Source of the DNA: Heliocidaris tuberculata | Lineage: Eukaryota; Echinodermata; Echinoidea; Camarodonta; Echinometridae | DNA: 64,000 nucleotides | Reading direction: 5' to 3' | NCBI GenBank assembly: GCA_025618425.1 | Contig: CM046846.1 | Span: 215,269 to 279,268 of the forward strand | Part shown: positions 62,801 through 64,000 of the stretch, piece after piece | Position numbering within the stretch: position 1 is the stretch's first letter | How the letters are laid out: each line of letters begins with the position of its first letter | Translations under genes and position numbers: made by a program | The notes under the pieces: generated by a model | Database searches by the model: none | What the model was told of the DNA's origin: nothing | What the model saw: only the letters and a program-made list of their open reading frames with translations

Positions 62801-64000
62801 ATTCCGATACCGATACACAGTATCGCATATCGTAACATAAACCACTTCAATTAAAGAGAAGAAAAAACCATTTTAAAGAAGGAGAAAAAAATAATGAACA
62901 TCCATACTATATACAAATTGGTATAAGGGCATTTGAATTTTTCCCATGACATTACAACTGTTTTGCGCTGTTTTTTTTTCTTCTATCACAAATAAACATG
63001 TAAGCTGCTATTAACTTTTAACAAATAGTTCTTGTGCAGCATTTACCTTGGTCCTTTAGTTCTTGAAATAATCTTCATATTATAAATGAAATTTTGTAAT
63101 CTAAGTTTAAGGGTCCACTGCTATTTTCTGATTCCTAGGCACTGGAAAGAGTGTAACAGGAGCATATCTTGCATACTTCTTCACTCGTCTGAATCAACAA
63201 CTGCCTAAGGGTCAAAGACGCCCTCATGTGCTGTACTGCGGACCTTCCAACAAATCGGTGGATGTTGTTGCTGGTTTGTAATTTCTACTTCATTGATTTA
63301 TTGCAATCAGAATTATCAACATTGGCTATTTGTATAGATTTCATTACCCAGTTGTTCATGTGTCTATATTGATTACAATTATGAGCCTGTGACCTACATT
63401 TACAATTTTCTTTCATACAAAACCCTTAAGGGAGGATTAGAGTTAAAGAGTTTAAGGGAAGATTAGATTGTCGTAGCATGCAAATTGACATTTTTTTTTG
63501 GTTGTAGTATTGTTATTACCATAATTGCACATCTCACGTGTAATTTTTAAAAACTTATCTTCAGCATCGAAGGCCTTTTTAACCCTTAATGTGAGAAGGG
63601 GGAACACCCTCCTAATTCATGTCACACTACCTTTTCTATTTTCACTTGTTGCATCTTTTGATGCCAAGTTTATGAAAATACAACATTTCGTTTTGTGACA
63701 TAATACAAGCCCCAAACTTTTTTAAAACATAAAGCCTGAATTGGTGAGACTTAAAAAATGTCTGTGAGGAGTACCCCTTATTTTAATCAAAACCTATACA
63801 GCCAATACTTTTGTATATTTTTTTATATCACATTTGAAACACCTTTCAGGATATCTAAAGCAGTTTGAAGATATCTCTGTTGTCCGAATCTACAGTGAGC
63901 AAATTGAGATGAAGGAGTATCCTATTCCAGGTGTTCTTGGACTTGCTTCCAAGTGGTCCAAGAAGGAAGCCTCCATGCCTGAGGGGATGGAAGACATCGC
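3036..64000 (+). CDS. HELZ2: HELZ2-like gene (helicase - RNB exoribonuclease - helicase), 11 exons seen, partial at both ends
   Basis: The exon chain encodes a UPF1-like SF1 helicase domain (Walker [13 protein letters not shown] box, [26 protein letters not shown]), then an RNase II/R-type RNB domain, then the start of a second UPF1-like helicase (Walker A QGPPGTGKS). That order is diagnostic of HELZ2. The human protein is an interferon-induced nuclear-receptor coactivator and a 3'-5' exoribonuclease. All ten junctions between the listed exons keep phase with AG/GT borders and no internal stop, so the gene looks functional. The N-terminal zinc-finger region and the end of helicase 2 are outside the window. 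A role in RNA decay or antiviral response in this organism is inference. Paralogues such as HELZ and MOV10 lack the RNB module and the second helicase. Confidence 0.93.
3624..4364. mobile_element. Non-autonomous DNA transposon with CAGGGAGATAGCCGAATCC ends
   Basis: The left terminus CAGGGAGATAGCCGAATCC (3624) is matched by its near-perfect reverse complement ending ATTCGGCTGTCTCCCTG at 4364. The interior has a GA-rich microsatellite (about 3786-3836) and CA/GT tracts but no transposase. A CAGGG start is common among hAT-type elements, but I could not find a matching 8-bp duplication, so the superfamily is open. Confidence 0.7.
3786..3840. repeat. GA-rich microsatellite
   Basis: An imperfect GAGAGAAA run followed by a short CACACA run, inside the TIR element. 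The serine- and arginine-rich open frames across it are artefacts. Confidence 0.85.
4560..4796 (+). CDS. HELZ2: HELZ2-like exon B: helicase 1 motifs Q and I (Walker A)
   Basis: The acceptor is CTTTTACAG and the donor AACAG|GTAAGT. It encodes [12 protein letters not shown] (Q-motif region) and then GPFGTGKT, the Walker A P-loop in the phenylalanine form usual for HELZ-family helicases, and finally the start of motif Ia (FLVCTHSN). Motif Ia is cut by the intron and resumes at 5111. Confidence 0.93.
5111..5289 (+). CDS. HELZ2: HELZ2-like exon C: helicase 1 motif Ia to DEAA spacer
   Basis: The acceptor is TTTTGCACAG and the donor AAAG|GTAGAG. It continues motif Ia with [14 protein letters not shown] and then a basic-rich stretch ending LPTEEECK. 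The phase joins exactly to the exon at 6542. Confidence 0.88.
6542..6756 (+). CDS. HELZ2: HELZ2-like exon D: helicase 1 motifs II (DEAA) and III
   Basis: The acceptor is CTGGTTTCAG and the donor CCAAAG|GTAGAG. It encodes [10 protein letters not shown], then [14 protein letters not shown] (Walker B, DEAA type) and [12 protein letters not shown] (motif III). These are the standard UPF1/MOV10-like SF1B signatures for ATP hydrolysis coupled to RNA unwinding. Confidence 0.93.
7328..7650. mobile_element. Foldback MITE with GGGGGGTGTTTCATAAAGCT ends
   Basis: The left end GGGGGGTGTTTCATAAAGCT (7328) and the right end, AGCTTTATGAAACGCCCCCC at 7631-7650, are inverted copies, and the following CGTAAATTTA-type bases also pair. 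About 320 bp, non-coding. Confidence 0.75.
7722..8108 (+). CDS. HELZ2: HELZ2-like exon E: helicase 1 RecA2 start (motif IV)
   Basis: The acceptor is AAATTGTAG and the donor GTACAG|GTAAGA, phase 0 at both ends (129 codons). It encodes [11 protein letters not shown], then [12 protein letters not shown] (motif IV, NYR), FVDVRGED, and [11 protein letters not shown] (motif V lead-in). Confidence 0.92.
8489..8520 (+). repeat. Uninterrupted run of 32 G
   Basis: A pure G tract in the sense strand of intron 5, about 130 bases before the exon at 8649. It could form a G-quadruplex in the pre-mRNA. Length is also prone to assembly error. Confidence 0.9.
8649..8724 (+). CDS. HELZ2: HELZ2-like exon F: 76-nt exon, helicase 1 motif V lead
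   Basis: The acceptor is TCTGTGGCAG and the donor GTGCAAG|GTAATA. It encodes [13 protein letters not shown]...VETVRNVQ. The split glycine codon is completed 26.7 kb downstream at 35461, giving the expected [13 protein letters not shown] motif V. Confidence 0.88.
9047..9236. repeat. Left member of a distant inverted repeat pair (ATAGGTTTTCCTG end)
   Basis: Begins ATAGGTTTTCCTGGTCAATT and continues with irregularly repeated CATTCAAATTCA-like blocks. Its reverse complement is found at about 34330-34615, at the other end of the same intron. The match is about 25 near-identical terminal bases and then a looser similarity. Confidence 0.65.
9554..10156. mobile_element. hAT-type MITE with perfect 8-bp target-site duplication
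   Basis: The ends TAGTGCTGGTATCGACA and TGCCGATACCAGCACTA are inverted repeats. The element is flanked on both sides by TTGTCTAC (9546-9553 and 10157-10164), a perfect 8-bp duplication. An 8-bp duplication with TAGNG-type ends is the mark of the hAT superfamily. Subterminal ATGTCGACATG-like palindromes lie near both ends. At 603 bp with no transposase frame it is non-autonomous. Confidence 0.88.
11490..11885. repeat. Diverged direct repeats ending in CTGGCTCCGCCACTA
   Basis: A unit containing CCACTGAGCGACTTTTGGA and GGCTGGCGAGA occurs twice (about 11635 and 11769), each preceded by a C-rich run. The segment ends CTGGCTCCGCCACTAG, a terminus like that of the CAGTGGCGGATCC MITE at 12798. Probably a degenerate MITE. 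Confidence 0.5.
12798..12967. mobile_element. MITE with CAGTGGCGGATCCAGG inverted ends
   Basis: Perfect 16-bp inverted ends CAGTGGCGGATCCAGG / CCTGGATCCGCCACTG enclose 170 bp with a second inner G-run/C-run pair. CAGTGGCGGATCC ends are typical of hAT-like MITEs. The flanking 8 bases do not match, so no duplication supports this copy. Confidence 0.78.
13352..13555 (+). repeat. Left terminal inverted repeat of the mariner-like transposon
   Basis: Pairs with 15098-15301. It ends at the shared CACTTGTGCCAGATTT, after which the two arms lose similarity. Confidence 0.9.
13887..14984 (+). CDS. Mariner-like DD41D transposase
   Basis: This cut-and-paste transposase would bind the terminal repeats and catalyse excision and insertion at TA. 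I chose the ATG at 13887 (365 residues); an upstream in-frame ATG at 13806 would add 27 residues unlike any transposase start. The N-terminus has an HTH (residues about 10-60, including [14 protein letters not shown]) and a GRRRT linker. The catalytic acidic residues are D in AIGDEAAF, D in QDGAPAHR and D in [13 protein letters not shown]. Exactly 41 residues separate the last two, hence DD41D. No frameshift or stop is present, so it may be active. It lies in sense orientation inside the host intron. Confidence 0.9.
   Translation: MVQLTTEQQVFVVTKFHETGSIRATQEAFRDAFPDRDAPSKSTIWLNVKKYQDHGTSLNRNKGQSGRRRTVRTAGNIAAVARRLQQHPRETSARRNTLGLSHSSFSRITRLDLHFHPYRMCIRHQLLPADFGRRQVFAEWLLARCQRDARFLESFAIGDEAAFAMNGEVNNHNIVEYAPAGHPPAFNFETNMSREKVTVWILMCGNGVIIGPFFFERTVNGQAYLDMINQEAVPQLQLHFERQENGVFRHLWWAQDGAPAHRLVEVRNRLQELFRDRVVAVNHPVEWPARSPDLTPCDYFLWGHLKSKVFTTPPDNIHDLRARIQQEVDVLRDDPAMVRRAVSDMRRRCDLCRARGGGHVEGVGV
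15098..15301 (-). repeat. Right terminal inverted repeat of the mariner-like transposon
   Basis: Reverse complement of the left arm, ending CTGGGACGCACTGTA followed by the TA target duplication. Confidence 0.9.
16378..16508. mobile_element. pogo/Tigger-type MITE with TA duplication
   Basis: A 131-bp element starts CAGTAGAATCTCGGTATAA and ends TTATAGTGATTTTCCACTG, with TA on both sides (16376-16377, 16509-16510). CAGTRGAA ends followed by a TATAACGA-like block are characteristic of pogo/Tigger MITEs. Non-coding. Confidence 0.8.
18703..18870. repeat. Purine-rich low-complexity tract
   Basis: A/G-only composition for about 150 bases, next to a G-run and C-run (18651-18682) resembling a GGGGCGTCACTAG-type MITE end. 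Open frames across it in three registers are compositional artefacts. Confidence 0.8.
19680..21200. repeat. Five diverged copies of a unit of about 230-300 bp
   Basis: Copies near 19680, 19945, 20620, 20850 and 21075 share an ordered series of blocks: TTTTGTTCTCTTTTT-like, a short AGCGCTATAA-like block, then GATCTTTTGTTTGATGATC-like. Divergence is high, so the array is old. A TTCCGAA-rich insert interrupts it at 20165-20560. Confidence 0.55.
20165..20560. repeat. TTCGTTATTCCGAA minisatellite with both orientations
   Basis: Many irregular copies of GGTTCGTTATTCCGAAG and of its complement CTTCGGAATAACGAACC occur. The left half carries mainly one orientation and the right half the other, so the region can fold back on itself. 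Confidence 0.75.
21500..23775. repeat. Diverged segmental duplication (about 21590-22200 and 23050-23775)
   Basis: Both copies contain, in order, CTCCTGAGATTTCCTTTAAAA, a C-run/CT-run, a GGGGGTATTAAT or GGGTGTATTGGT block, a CACCCCCRCCCTCCCGCT block, and a GGTTAAGTWTAYGAARAGAG block. A third partial copy of the CT-run/G-run block is at 21523-21600. Offset between the main copies is about 1.5 kb. Confidence 0.65.
21523..21566. repeat. CT microsatellite followed by G run
   Basis: CT run at 21523-21553 and a G run directly after. Similar CA/CT/C runs lie at 21835-21891 and 23403-23428. Confidence 0.9.
24417..25112. mobile_element. Candidate TIR element with GGTTAACTCGGCACTAGG end
   Basis: The left block TAACTCGGCACTAGGGCGAACT is matched in reverse complement at about 25075-25112 (AGTTCGCCCTAG and CTAGTGCTGAGTTAG), with a small insertion in the right copy. 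About 700 bp, no coding frame. Confidence 0.5.
25144..25580. mobile_element. Foldback element with about 160-bp arms
   Basis: The arms at about 25185-25345 and 25413-25580 are inverted copies (TTAGTTTGGTCGGTCGCAT near the outer end, GGAATTTCCTC near the centre). A separate 19-bp hairpin TCCAACGCATAGCGTTGGA lies just outside at 25144. Non-coding. Confidence 0.75.
26845..26886. repeat. C run and CA microsatellite
   Basis: A short C run followed by CACACA repeats. Confidence 0.85.
26993..27800 (-). repeat. 3' LTR of the Gmr1-like element
   Basis: On the plus strand it runs TGTTATGATCC...CACTGTTACA, so both ends have the TG...CA form with TGTTA/TAACA inversion. A purine-rich tract (reverse complement of CACCTCTCCCACCGG, from 27806) next to the inner edge is a plausible polypurine primer. 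It contains a short GATGTCGA-type minisatellite at about 27352-27392. Confidence 0.75.
28002..28430 (-). pseudogene. Gmr1-like RNase H domain
   Basis: A Ty3-type RNase H follows reverse transcriptase: [17 protein letters not shown] at the start (first catalytic D), [15 protein letters not shown] with the catalytic [12 protein letters not shown] with the next D, and a C-terminal VIADALSRM. This is the last coding part before the 3' LTR. The domain frame itself is open for 142 residues, but upstream pol is broken. Confidence 0.85.
28456..28870 (-). pseudogene. Gmr1-like reverse transcriptase, C-terminal part, with nonsense codon in the YxDD box
   Basis: Contains the thumb/connection region ([18 protein letters not shown]) after the catalytic IDD. 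The codon where Ty3-type elements carry the YxDD tyrosine is TAA (28804-28806 on the minus strand), immediately before the IDD residues. A one-base frameshift near 28872 separates this part from the upstream palm segment. Confidence 0.82.
28870..29852 (-). pseudogene. Gmr1-like integrase tail, linker and reverse transcriptase N-terminus
   Basis: The first part has the GPF-like small barrel of the integrase C-terminus ([31 protein letters not shown]). An acidic linker follows, then reverse transcriptase fingers and palm ([48 protein letters not shown]). The frame is joined to the preceding segment only through a frameshift near 29853. Integrase and reverse transcriptase lie in one frame here, which directly shows the inverted Gmr1 order. 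Confidence 0.87.
29810..30058 (-). pseudogene. Gmr1-like integrase, segment after the catalytic core
   Basis: Encodes [20 protein letters not shown] and the [17 protein letters not shown] block that follow the catalytic glutamate in Ty3-type integrases. The glutamate itself lies just upstream (about 30085), past a frameshift near 30103. Confidence 0.82.
30085..30965 (-). pseudogene. Gmr1-like integrase: H2C2 zinc finger and DD core
   Basis: An HHCC finger ([14 protein letters not shown], then CKTCHTC) is followed by the rve core with the first two catalytic aspartates (VLVDCVGPL and IQSDQGSNF). The frame is lost just before the third acidic residue. It is upstream of reverse transcriptase on the same strand. 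Residues before about 30965 in this frame are out of register with real coding sequence. Confidence 0.87.
30956..31666 (-). pseudogene. Gmr1-like gag C-terminus and aspartic protease
   Basis: One CCHC knuckle ([18 protein letters not shown]) is followed by an acidic linker and a retropepsin-like active site ([11 protein letters not shown]), ending in FLLGNDL, the second protease signature. The gag matrix/capsid part is absent, since sequence beyond about 31760 becomes LTR remnant. Confidence 0.85.
31788..32433 (-). repeat. 5' LTR remnant of the Gmr1-like element
   Basis: Nearly identical to 27015-27502 of the 3' LTR over shared parts, but the GATGTCGA-type minisatellite is much longer here (about 32118-32290 against about 40 bases). 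It lacks the outer 300 bp and the innermost 22 bp of a full LTR. Confidence 0.8.
33420..33624. mobile_element. Foldback MITE, 205 bp with about 50-bp arms
   Basis: The left arm contains GAGAATGGTGCTGACGCCAT and ACCAGTGT, the right arm their reverse complement, ending GAAGACTAGA. The loop has no coding frame. Confidence 0.8.
33640..34195 (-). pseudogene. Decayed IS630/Tc1-mariner-type transposase
   Basis: On the minus strand, pieces in shifting frames read as a DDE transposase: an HTH region ([20 protein letters not shown]), a linker around [29 protein letters not shown], and the catalytic-D block [15 protein letters not shown]. Several stops interrupt it (for example directly after the linker). 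The downstream catalytic residues were not found, so the copy is truncated near 33640, where the foldback element begins. Confidence 0.7.
34300..34615. repeat. Right member of the distant inverted repeat pair
   Basis: Ends GAAATTGAGCAGGAAAACCT(AT), the reverse complement of the start of the repeat at 9047, and contains repeated GAATTTGAA blocks like its partner. Confidence 0.65.
34897..35428. mobile_element. Foldback MITE with TTAAAGGGAAA ends, 32 bp from a splice acceptor
   Basis: Arms of about 150 bp (TTAAAGGGAAACTCCACCCTG left, its near-complement right; inner blocks GGCAACTCTGTGACGTATCT and AGATACGTCACAGAGTTGCC). TTAA borders both ends, consistent with a TTAA target duplication as in piggyBac-type elements, though TTAA can also be part of the repeat. 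The next exon begins at 35461, so the acceptor's pyrimidine tract abuts the element. Confidence 0.8.
35461..39712 (+). CDS. HELZ2: HELZ2-like exon G: giant exon with helicase 1 end, acidic linker and RNB domain
   Basis: The acceptor is TTCACACAG and the donor GATAG|GTAAGT; 4252 nt with no stop (1417 codons). In order: helicase motif V/VI ([31 protein letters not shown]) at about 35461-35700; an acidic, probably disordered linker (35980-36560); a cold-shock/OB-like region; and the RNB core. RNB motif [12 protein letters not shown] at 37311, keeps all four aspartates that bind the two metal ions in RNase [21 protein letters not shown] at about 38331 is the conserved C-terminal RNB motif with the nucleotide-binding arginine. 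The tail after about 38520 resembles an S1-like region and then a HELZ2-specific domain. A 3'-5' exoribonuclease role is expected from family knowledge. Confidence 0.94.
39889..40044 (+). repeat. Left inverted terminal repeat of the DIRS-like element
   Basis: Begins GATCTACTATCAGTACATCC and contains CCACCTATCTGTTACAGTAT and CCCCCGGGTTGCCGTATG. From about TCTGTTACAG inward it is the reverse complement of 46305-46450. Its outermost 30 bases differ from the right end but match the internal complementary region. Confidence 0.82.
40091..40677. mobile_element. Nested foldback MITE with TTAAAGGAAACC ends
   Basis: A near-perfect palindrome of about 585 bp whose arms (from AAGGAAACCAAAACCCAAGG inward for over 250 bases) are almost identical. 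TTAA lies at both borders (40091-40094, 40674-40677). It sits inside the 5' part of the DIRS-like element, so it is younger. It resembles in its ends, but not its interior, the element at 34897. Confidence 0.85.
41377..43308 (+). CDS. DIRS-like ORF1 (gag-like protein)
   Basis: An intact 643-residue frame that opens with cysteine/histidine-rich sequence ([30 protein letters not shown]), then a long proline- and alanine-rich region, a more folded part from about residue 340 ([43 protein letters not shown]), and a basic RGR/RRGRGK tail suited to nucleic-acid binding. The position and the late conserved half match DIRS ORF1. Codon use is strongly G/C-ending, unlike the host exons. Confidence 0.8.
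   Translation: MTLRCQVCRRGLPDWDVHACCPLHRRCTRPDPCAVCSVWSEPTWAQLEAWLTSHPPIQRAPKALVPSARPPDLGLPARDPPVEGEPLPALAPEGKGSGPADPPLELLASGGSESEEEECRPWRHDRSSTTRSPPGPIQLTQGLESAGEPLRASSLVRAAPVPAARSTDRLVTPAARAAPSHGPVCSPPGPPGQRAGASRAPAALGAPPGEETFPARADGRPVPLFDQTTAAGGLASSAGTALTDEFPLLQAGTASQPRLPRPSPGLATRAPAGYSVPPAEVPLPLPAPTPPMPLLSELYESPTATESEPSTSGWDSMSASSAAPSLAGTEAPSGLRHLSEEAEALLLRYLEEFYTVRPDPAEQQPLASRLFRGGAGAQPGIPLTADFKEEYGRIAREPPPKRGLAGLRRAFAFQPADMARYLEPETLSPELLALGDYVGRANPLRRRAFLEEDMRWTHLSVLARSSMRLAAYAGALTNLAVQADDLRVSPEDRQLLDSLLMSISEHLWKQSTRTALFTTRRRRDLALEALGFPVRQRTQLTSGMPFEGPFLFSGQFAPRIKEALTRCQQARELAGQLISVQARPNRPRGSSRRPQASAPQRVTVTMPPPQTTRRATNRGRRNRRGRGKQRGSTRPADKGRGGF
43477..45201 (+). pseudogene. DIRS-like reverse transcriptase / RNase H / Dam-like ORF, broken
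   Basis: A frame from about 43477 ([14 protein letters not shown]) reaches a TAG at 43567, then in the same frame continues at 43579 with the palm motif ([13 protein letters not shown]), [12 protein letters not shown], and the active site [10 protein letters not shown]. In DIRS proteins about 45-50 residues of finger region normally separate the two parts, and these are absent. RNase H follows ([13 protein letters not shown] with the catalytic [23 protein letters not shown]), then the DIRS-typical [13 protein letters not shown]...[13 protein letters not shown] region often described as a Dam-like methyltransferase domain. It overlaps the recombinase frame. Confidence 0.85.
44700..46070 (+). 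CDS. DIRS-like tyrosine recombinase
   Basis: The frame is open from 44523, but sequence before about 45050 is the shadow of the overlapping reverse transcriptase frame. The recombinase proper starts with a SAM-like N-terminal domain ([40 protein letters not shown]) and a catalytic domain with the R-H-R-Y set: R in [12 protein letters not shown] and R in [11 protein letters not shown], a W in [11 protein letters not shown] and the nucleophile Y in ISFYLRD. It would integrate a circular DNA intermediate without target duplication. No stop or frameshift is seen. Confidence 0.88.
   Translation, partial: CLGVERTAADVLHEGAGPGSLADGRLLLPVEGIQGLCVSAVRPHSPRSAEGEAGPSNSPPHSPVVAQEDVVSRVDGPTGGESEAPSRSSGPDLPASVGDSAPPTGHAPPDCLAIVRESGAQAGLSERAATFVARSRRESTRESYNSRLAGYFSWCESHGVDPRSAPLRDVADFLISLFDKGLTVSTIRGYRSAIAVIHAGFADGASVSTAPSLTGLVRAFFLERPPTRRLLPSWSLPRVLEALARAPFEPLAEASLRDVTIKAVFLLAIASGQRRSALHALSAAPGHVRWERAGVHLIPNPSYVAKNQTASSQPVEIFIQPLSTLSSVKEDKVWCPVRALKYYWARTKERRSADQLFVITKEPFSPASRDTISKWIVAAIRAAGPDALSPGVSPRAHDARGISASWALFNGVSVEEIQKAAYWRSPNSFISFYLRDIPASVPSFSRAALLSASQSR
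46130..46228 (+). repeat. Internal complementary region of the DIRS-like element
   Basis: The first half (GCATACTGTAACAGATAGG...AGTAGATC, to about 46173) is the reverse complement of the element's left end. The second half (ATGAGGATCAGGAGTGATCC...CTATCTGT) is the reverse complement of its right end. DIRS replication models use this as the template to join the two ends. Confidence 0.88.
46305..46496 (-). repeat. Right inverted terminal repeat of the DIRS-like element
   Basis: Reverse complement of the left repeat over about 150 bases (GGTTTCATACGGCAACCCGG inward), with its own outer end ATAAGAGGATCACACCTGAT. Host repeat sequence resumes at 46497. Confidence 0.82.
46497..47180. repeat. Relic copies of the ~150-bp FGAGGTAGGATCA repeat family
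   Basis: The segment 46497-46620 continues the repeat unit whose left half ends at 39888, and another diverged unit lies at 47045-47180. The same unit forms the tandem array at 51635. The label refers to the GAGGTAGGATCATCAAATTC start of the unit. Confidence 0.65.
47703..49624. mobile_element. 1.9 kb TIR element with TTAGGCCCGTATTCTGAACTC ends
   Basis: The left end (AAGGCCCATATTCTGAACTC) and the right end (GAGTTCAGAATACGGGCCT) are inverted. Both are followed inward by about 150 bases of scrambled GGTTTAACTCCAGTCTAAG-like motifs in both orientations, so the ends are rich in short inverted repeats. The interior has no transposase frame. Confidence 0.75.
49817..49911 (+). CDS. HELZ2: HELZ2-like exon H: linker between RNB part and helicase 2
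   Basis: The acceptor is GGTTTTTGCAG and the donor TTTTCAG|GTACAG. It encodes [20 protein letters not shown] and continues in phase from the giant exon. The MHQAV segment parallels MHHAVESL before helicase 1, as expected if the two helicase modules arose by duplication (inference). Confidence 0.85.
51635..52400. repeat. Tandem array of a ~150-bp unit, five copies, with DR1-like motifs
   Basis: ACCAAATTCATACCA-type anchors recur at about 51665, 51818, 51970, 52126 and 52268, a spacing of 142-156. Units contain TGACCAAGGTCAAAGGTCA-like blocks. At 51735-51747 there is a perfect AGGTCA-A-AGGTCA, the nuclear-receptor DR1 arrangement, with a near match at 52045-52057. Confidence 0.8.
52662..52871. 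mobile_element. G-run/C-run MITE with near-perfect 8-bp target duplication
   Basis: The element starts CCGGGGGGGG (19 G at 52664-52682) followed by GGCACTCAATA and ends ATTGAGTGCCCCCCCCAGG. Flanks TGTCTTAC (52654-52661) and TGTGTTAC (52872-52879) differ at one base, consistent with an 8-bp hAT-like duplication. It interrupts the right arm of the surrounding inverted repeat. Confidence 0.78.
53034..53183 (+). CDS. HELZ2: HELZ2-like exon I: helicase 2 Q-motif and first half of Walker A
   Basis: The acceptor is CTCTGCAACATAG and the donor CCCCTG|GTAAGA. It encodes [17 protein letters not shown] (Q-motif region) and IIQGPPG. The glycine codon is split and the P-loop is completed by the exon at 63139. 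Confidence 0.93.
54238..54345. repeat. ATT microsatellite and adjoining ACTTATACAGCGC motif
   Basis: ATT repeats followed by TTATACAGCGCTTTTCCCAT and GCCCAAAGCACTTA, a dispersed-repeat-like junction. Possibly the tail of another SINE-like copy. Confidence 0.6.
54917..55290 (+). mobile_element. tRNA-derived SINE-like element with ATT tail
   Basis: The 5' part looks like a tRNA: an A-box-like TGGTCTAGTAGA at 54927 and a B-box-like GGTTCAATGT at 54971, 44 bases apart, suiting an RNA polymerase III promoter. A central part with CCCTTGGCAAGACATTTATC follows, then GAGGCTACCCTGGGTAA and an A/T-rich (ATT)n tail from about 55190. No coding frame. No target duplication was resolved. Confidence 0.6.
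55300..55983 (-). pseudogene. 5'-truncated non-LTR retrotransposon (LINE) 3' end
   Basis: The frame 55983-55669 on the minus strand encodes about 104 residues with the C-terminal signature of LINE reverse-transcriptase proteins: [44 protein letters not shown] and [10 protein letters not shown]. The rest of the polymerase is absent upstream, as in a typical 5'-truncated insertion. Sequence to about 55300 is its probable 3' untranslated part. The clade (CR1/Crack/Daphne-like) is not determined. Confidence 0.7.
57175..57307 (-). repeat. 3' LTR of the Mag/SURL-like element
   Basis: On the plus strand TGTCATGTTAGAGG...TATCGTAACA. Inside its inner edge, 57308-57322 is a pyrimidine run whose complement, AGAGGAAGGGGGA, is the polypurine tract. 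Confidence 0.88.
57863..58768 (-). pseudogene. Mag/SURL-like integrase core and C-terminus
   Basis: A TGA (58766-58768) interrupts the frame just before this part. Downstream, the frame is open for 298 residues with the catalytic triad: D in [11 protein letters not shown] in IISDNSPQF and E in [13 protein letters not shown], then the [21 protein letters not shown] block and a C-terminal barrel ([12 protein letters not shown]). Family function is insertion of the cDNA into chromosomes. Confidence 0.88.
58766..59596 (-). pseudogene. Mag/SURL-like RNase H and integrase zinc finger
   Basis: RNase H residues include [22 protein letters not shown] with its catalytic [14 protein letters not shown] with D, and [10 protein letters not shown]. 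An HHCC zinc finger ([22 protein letters not shown]) opens integrase. The frame overlaps the end of the upstream 807-residue frame because of a one-base loss near 59590. Confidence 0.87.
59518..61941 (-). CDS. Mag/SURL-like gag-protease-reverse transcriptase polyprotein
   Basis: An 807-residue frame starting [11 protein letters not shown]. Residues 1-190 are gag. Two CCHC-like knuckles follow ([28 protein letters not shown]), then a lysine/serine-rich linker, the protease active site [13 protein letters not shown], and reverse transcriptase with [40 protein letters not shown] and the active site IADDIAIVG, where ADD replaces the usual YxDD. The last 25 or so residues are read out of frame after the frameshift near 59590. 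Confidence 0.9.
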   Translation of the reverse strand: MSMVKYPEMNWEATDLPEEFKLFRQRMDLVLADQDVSDKKKAIKIKIAVGNEGSYRINASGLSETDKDKPQELWKLLEAQLKVNINFRIHRLELMRYRQKKDESIDAFVTRCRDKARNCNFEETELDEQIMELVIASTPIEEFQKSLLDQPKGYKIEAILVEGRKYEAVAASRQCLETLDPKENVDAFKHNQGRRACGNCGCTHKPRQCPAYEDGCRTCGTKGHWAKVCQKTKNDRSHESDDQRSEDRKPKQRNKSRSKSKSRKSKPVSEMDTKHDTNTDHDQSTASPSNFAQFDTIHTNGPHTVVNPQGTVAYANIDIICPHKTGEHKLYLKIDSGASANTITVHTVKNMYGDKWQSVVKPTPVKLVAYGEVPVPCRGTLDMKCRYKNPEWSTHTFYVADVKGPAILVLLTRTDLGIITIHDMHKDTSTHQTHTHTPINSASDLKQQYPGQFDTIGSFHGKAVLHLKDDARPTIDAPRKCSVHLKDKIKAELDNMEKQGVIRKVEYHTDRCSSMTTAVKKDGSIQICLDPRRLNDALKRCPHKVPTLEEIQPIFTGAQYFSKLDAKAGYWSVHLAEECQDLTTFRTPFGRYCFQPFPFGLCTSQDIFQQHMDRIIQNVPGCVCIADDIAIVGRTEEEHDKNLQLLMETAQQEGLVFNSSKCTIKKEAINFFGSMNTRSGIYPDPSNVETITTMPSHKDKEDVQRCLGLFTYLAAYIPNFSEKSAPLRELLHKEIPFIWDEDHEHALNSLKSAISTSACLQFYDPKKETTLEVNASMKGLGACLLQTANPQLLLPRVSPMHSPTTQT
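62687..62704 (-). promoter_or_regulatory. Primer-binding site of the Mag/SURL-like element
   Basis: Directly inside the 5' LTR, which ends TGACA on the minus strand, lies TGGTGGCAGCGTCGGGAT. A TGG start is expected for pairing with the CCA end of a tRNA primer; the tRNA is not identified. Confidence 0.75.
62705..62837 (-). repeat. 5' LTR of the Mag/SURL-like element
   Basis: 133 bp, about 98% identical to 57175-57307: the differences I see are two in the GCAATAT..GATGAC block and one in GATACCSATACAC. Confidence 0.88.
63139..63273 (+). CDS. HELZ2: HELZ2-like exon J: helicase 2 Walker A completion and motif Ia
   Basis: The acceptor is TGATTCCTAG and the donor GCTG|GTTTGT. It completes the P-loop as GTGKS and adds [16 protein letters not shown] and [16 protein letters not shown] (motif Ia). 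Confidence 0.92.
63274..63849. other. Intron 10 of the HELZ2-like gene
   Basis: 576 bp of AT-rich sequence with no recognisable element. Confidence 0.75.
63850..64000 (+). CDS. HELZ2: HELZ2-like exon K: helicase 2, runs off the window
   Basis: The acceptor is ACCTTTCAG. It encodes [27 protein letters not shown] and continues past the last base. Helicase 2 motifs II-VI and the C-terminus must lie downstream. Confidence 0.9.

Larger units (their letters stand above)
57175..62837 (-). mobile_element. Ty3/gypsy retrotransposon (Mag/SURL-like), nearly intact and young
   Basis: Two 133-bp LTRs (57175-57307, 62705-62837) differ at about three positions. Minus-strand order: LTR, primer-binding site, about 760-bp leader, gag with two knuckles, protease, reverse transcriptase, RNase H, integrase, polypurine tract, LTR. 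Gag and pol share one frame, and LTRs this short suggest the Mag/SURL lineage (inference). Only two lesions were found, a one-base frameshift between reverse transcriptase and RNase H and one in-frame TGA before the integrase core. Flanks TAAC and TAAA do not form a clean duplication. It lies antisense to the host gene. Confidence 0.9.
53184..63138. other. Intron 9 of the HELZ2-like gene (10 kb)
   Basis: Interrupts the Walker A motif of helicase 2. It contains an ATT microsatellite (54238-54290), a SINE-like element, a LINE fragment and a Ty3/gypsy element. The parts 53184-54237, 54291-54916, 56040-57174 and 62838-63138 hold no gene I recognise. 56900-57174 has a TTATCAATAA end like a LINE 3' tail, directly beside the LTR. 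Confidence 0.7.
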
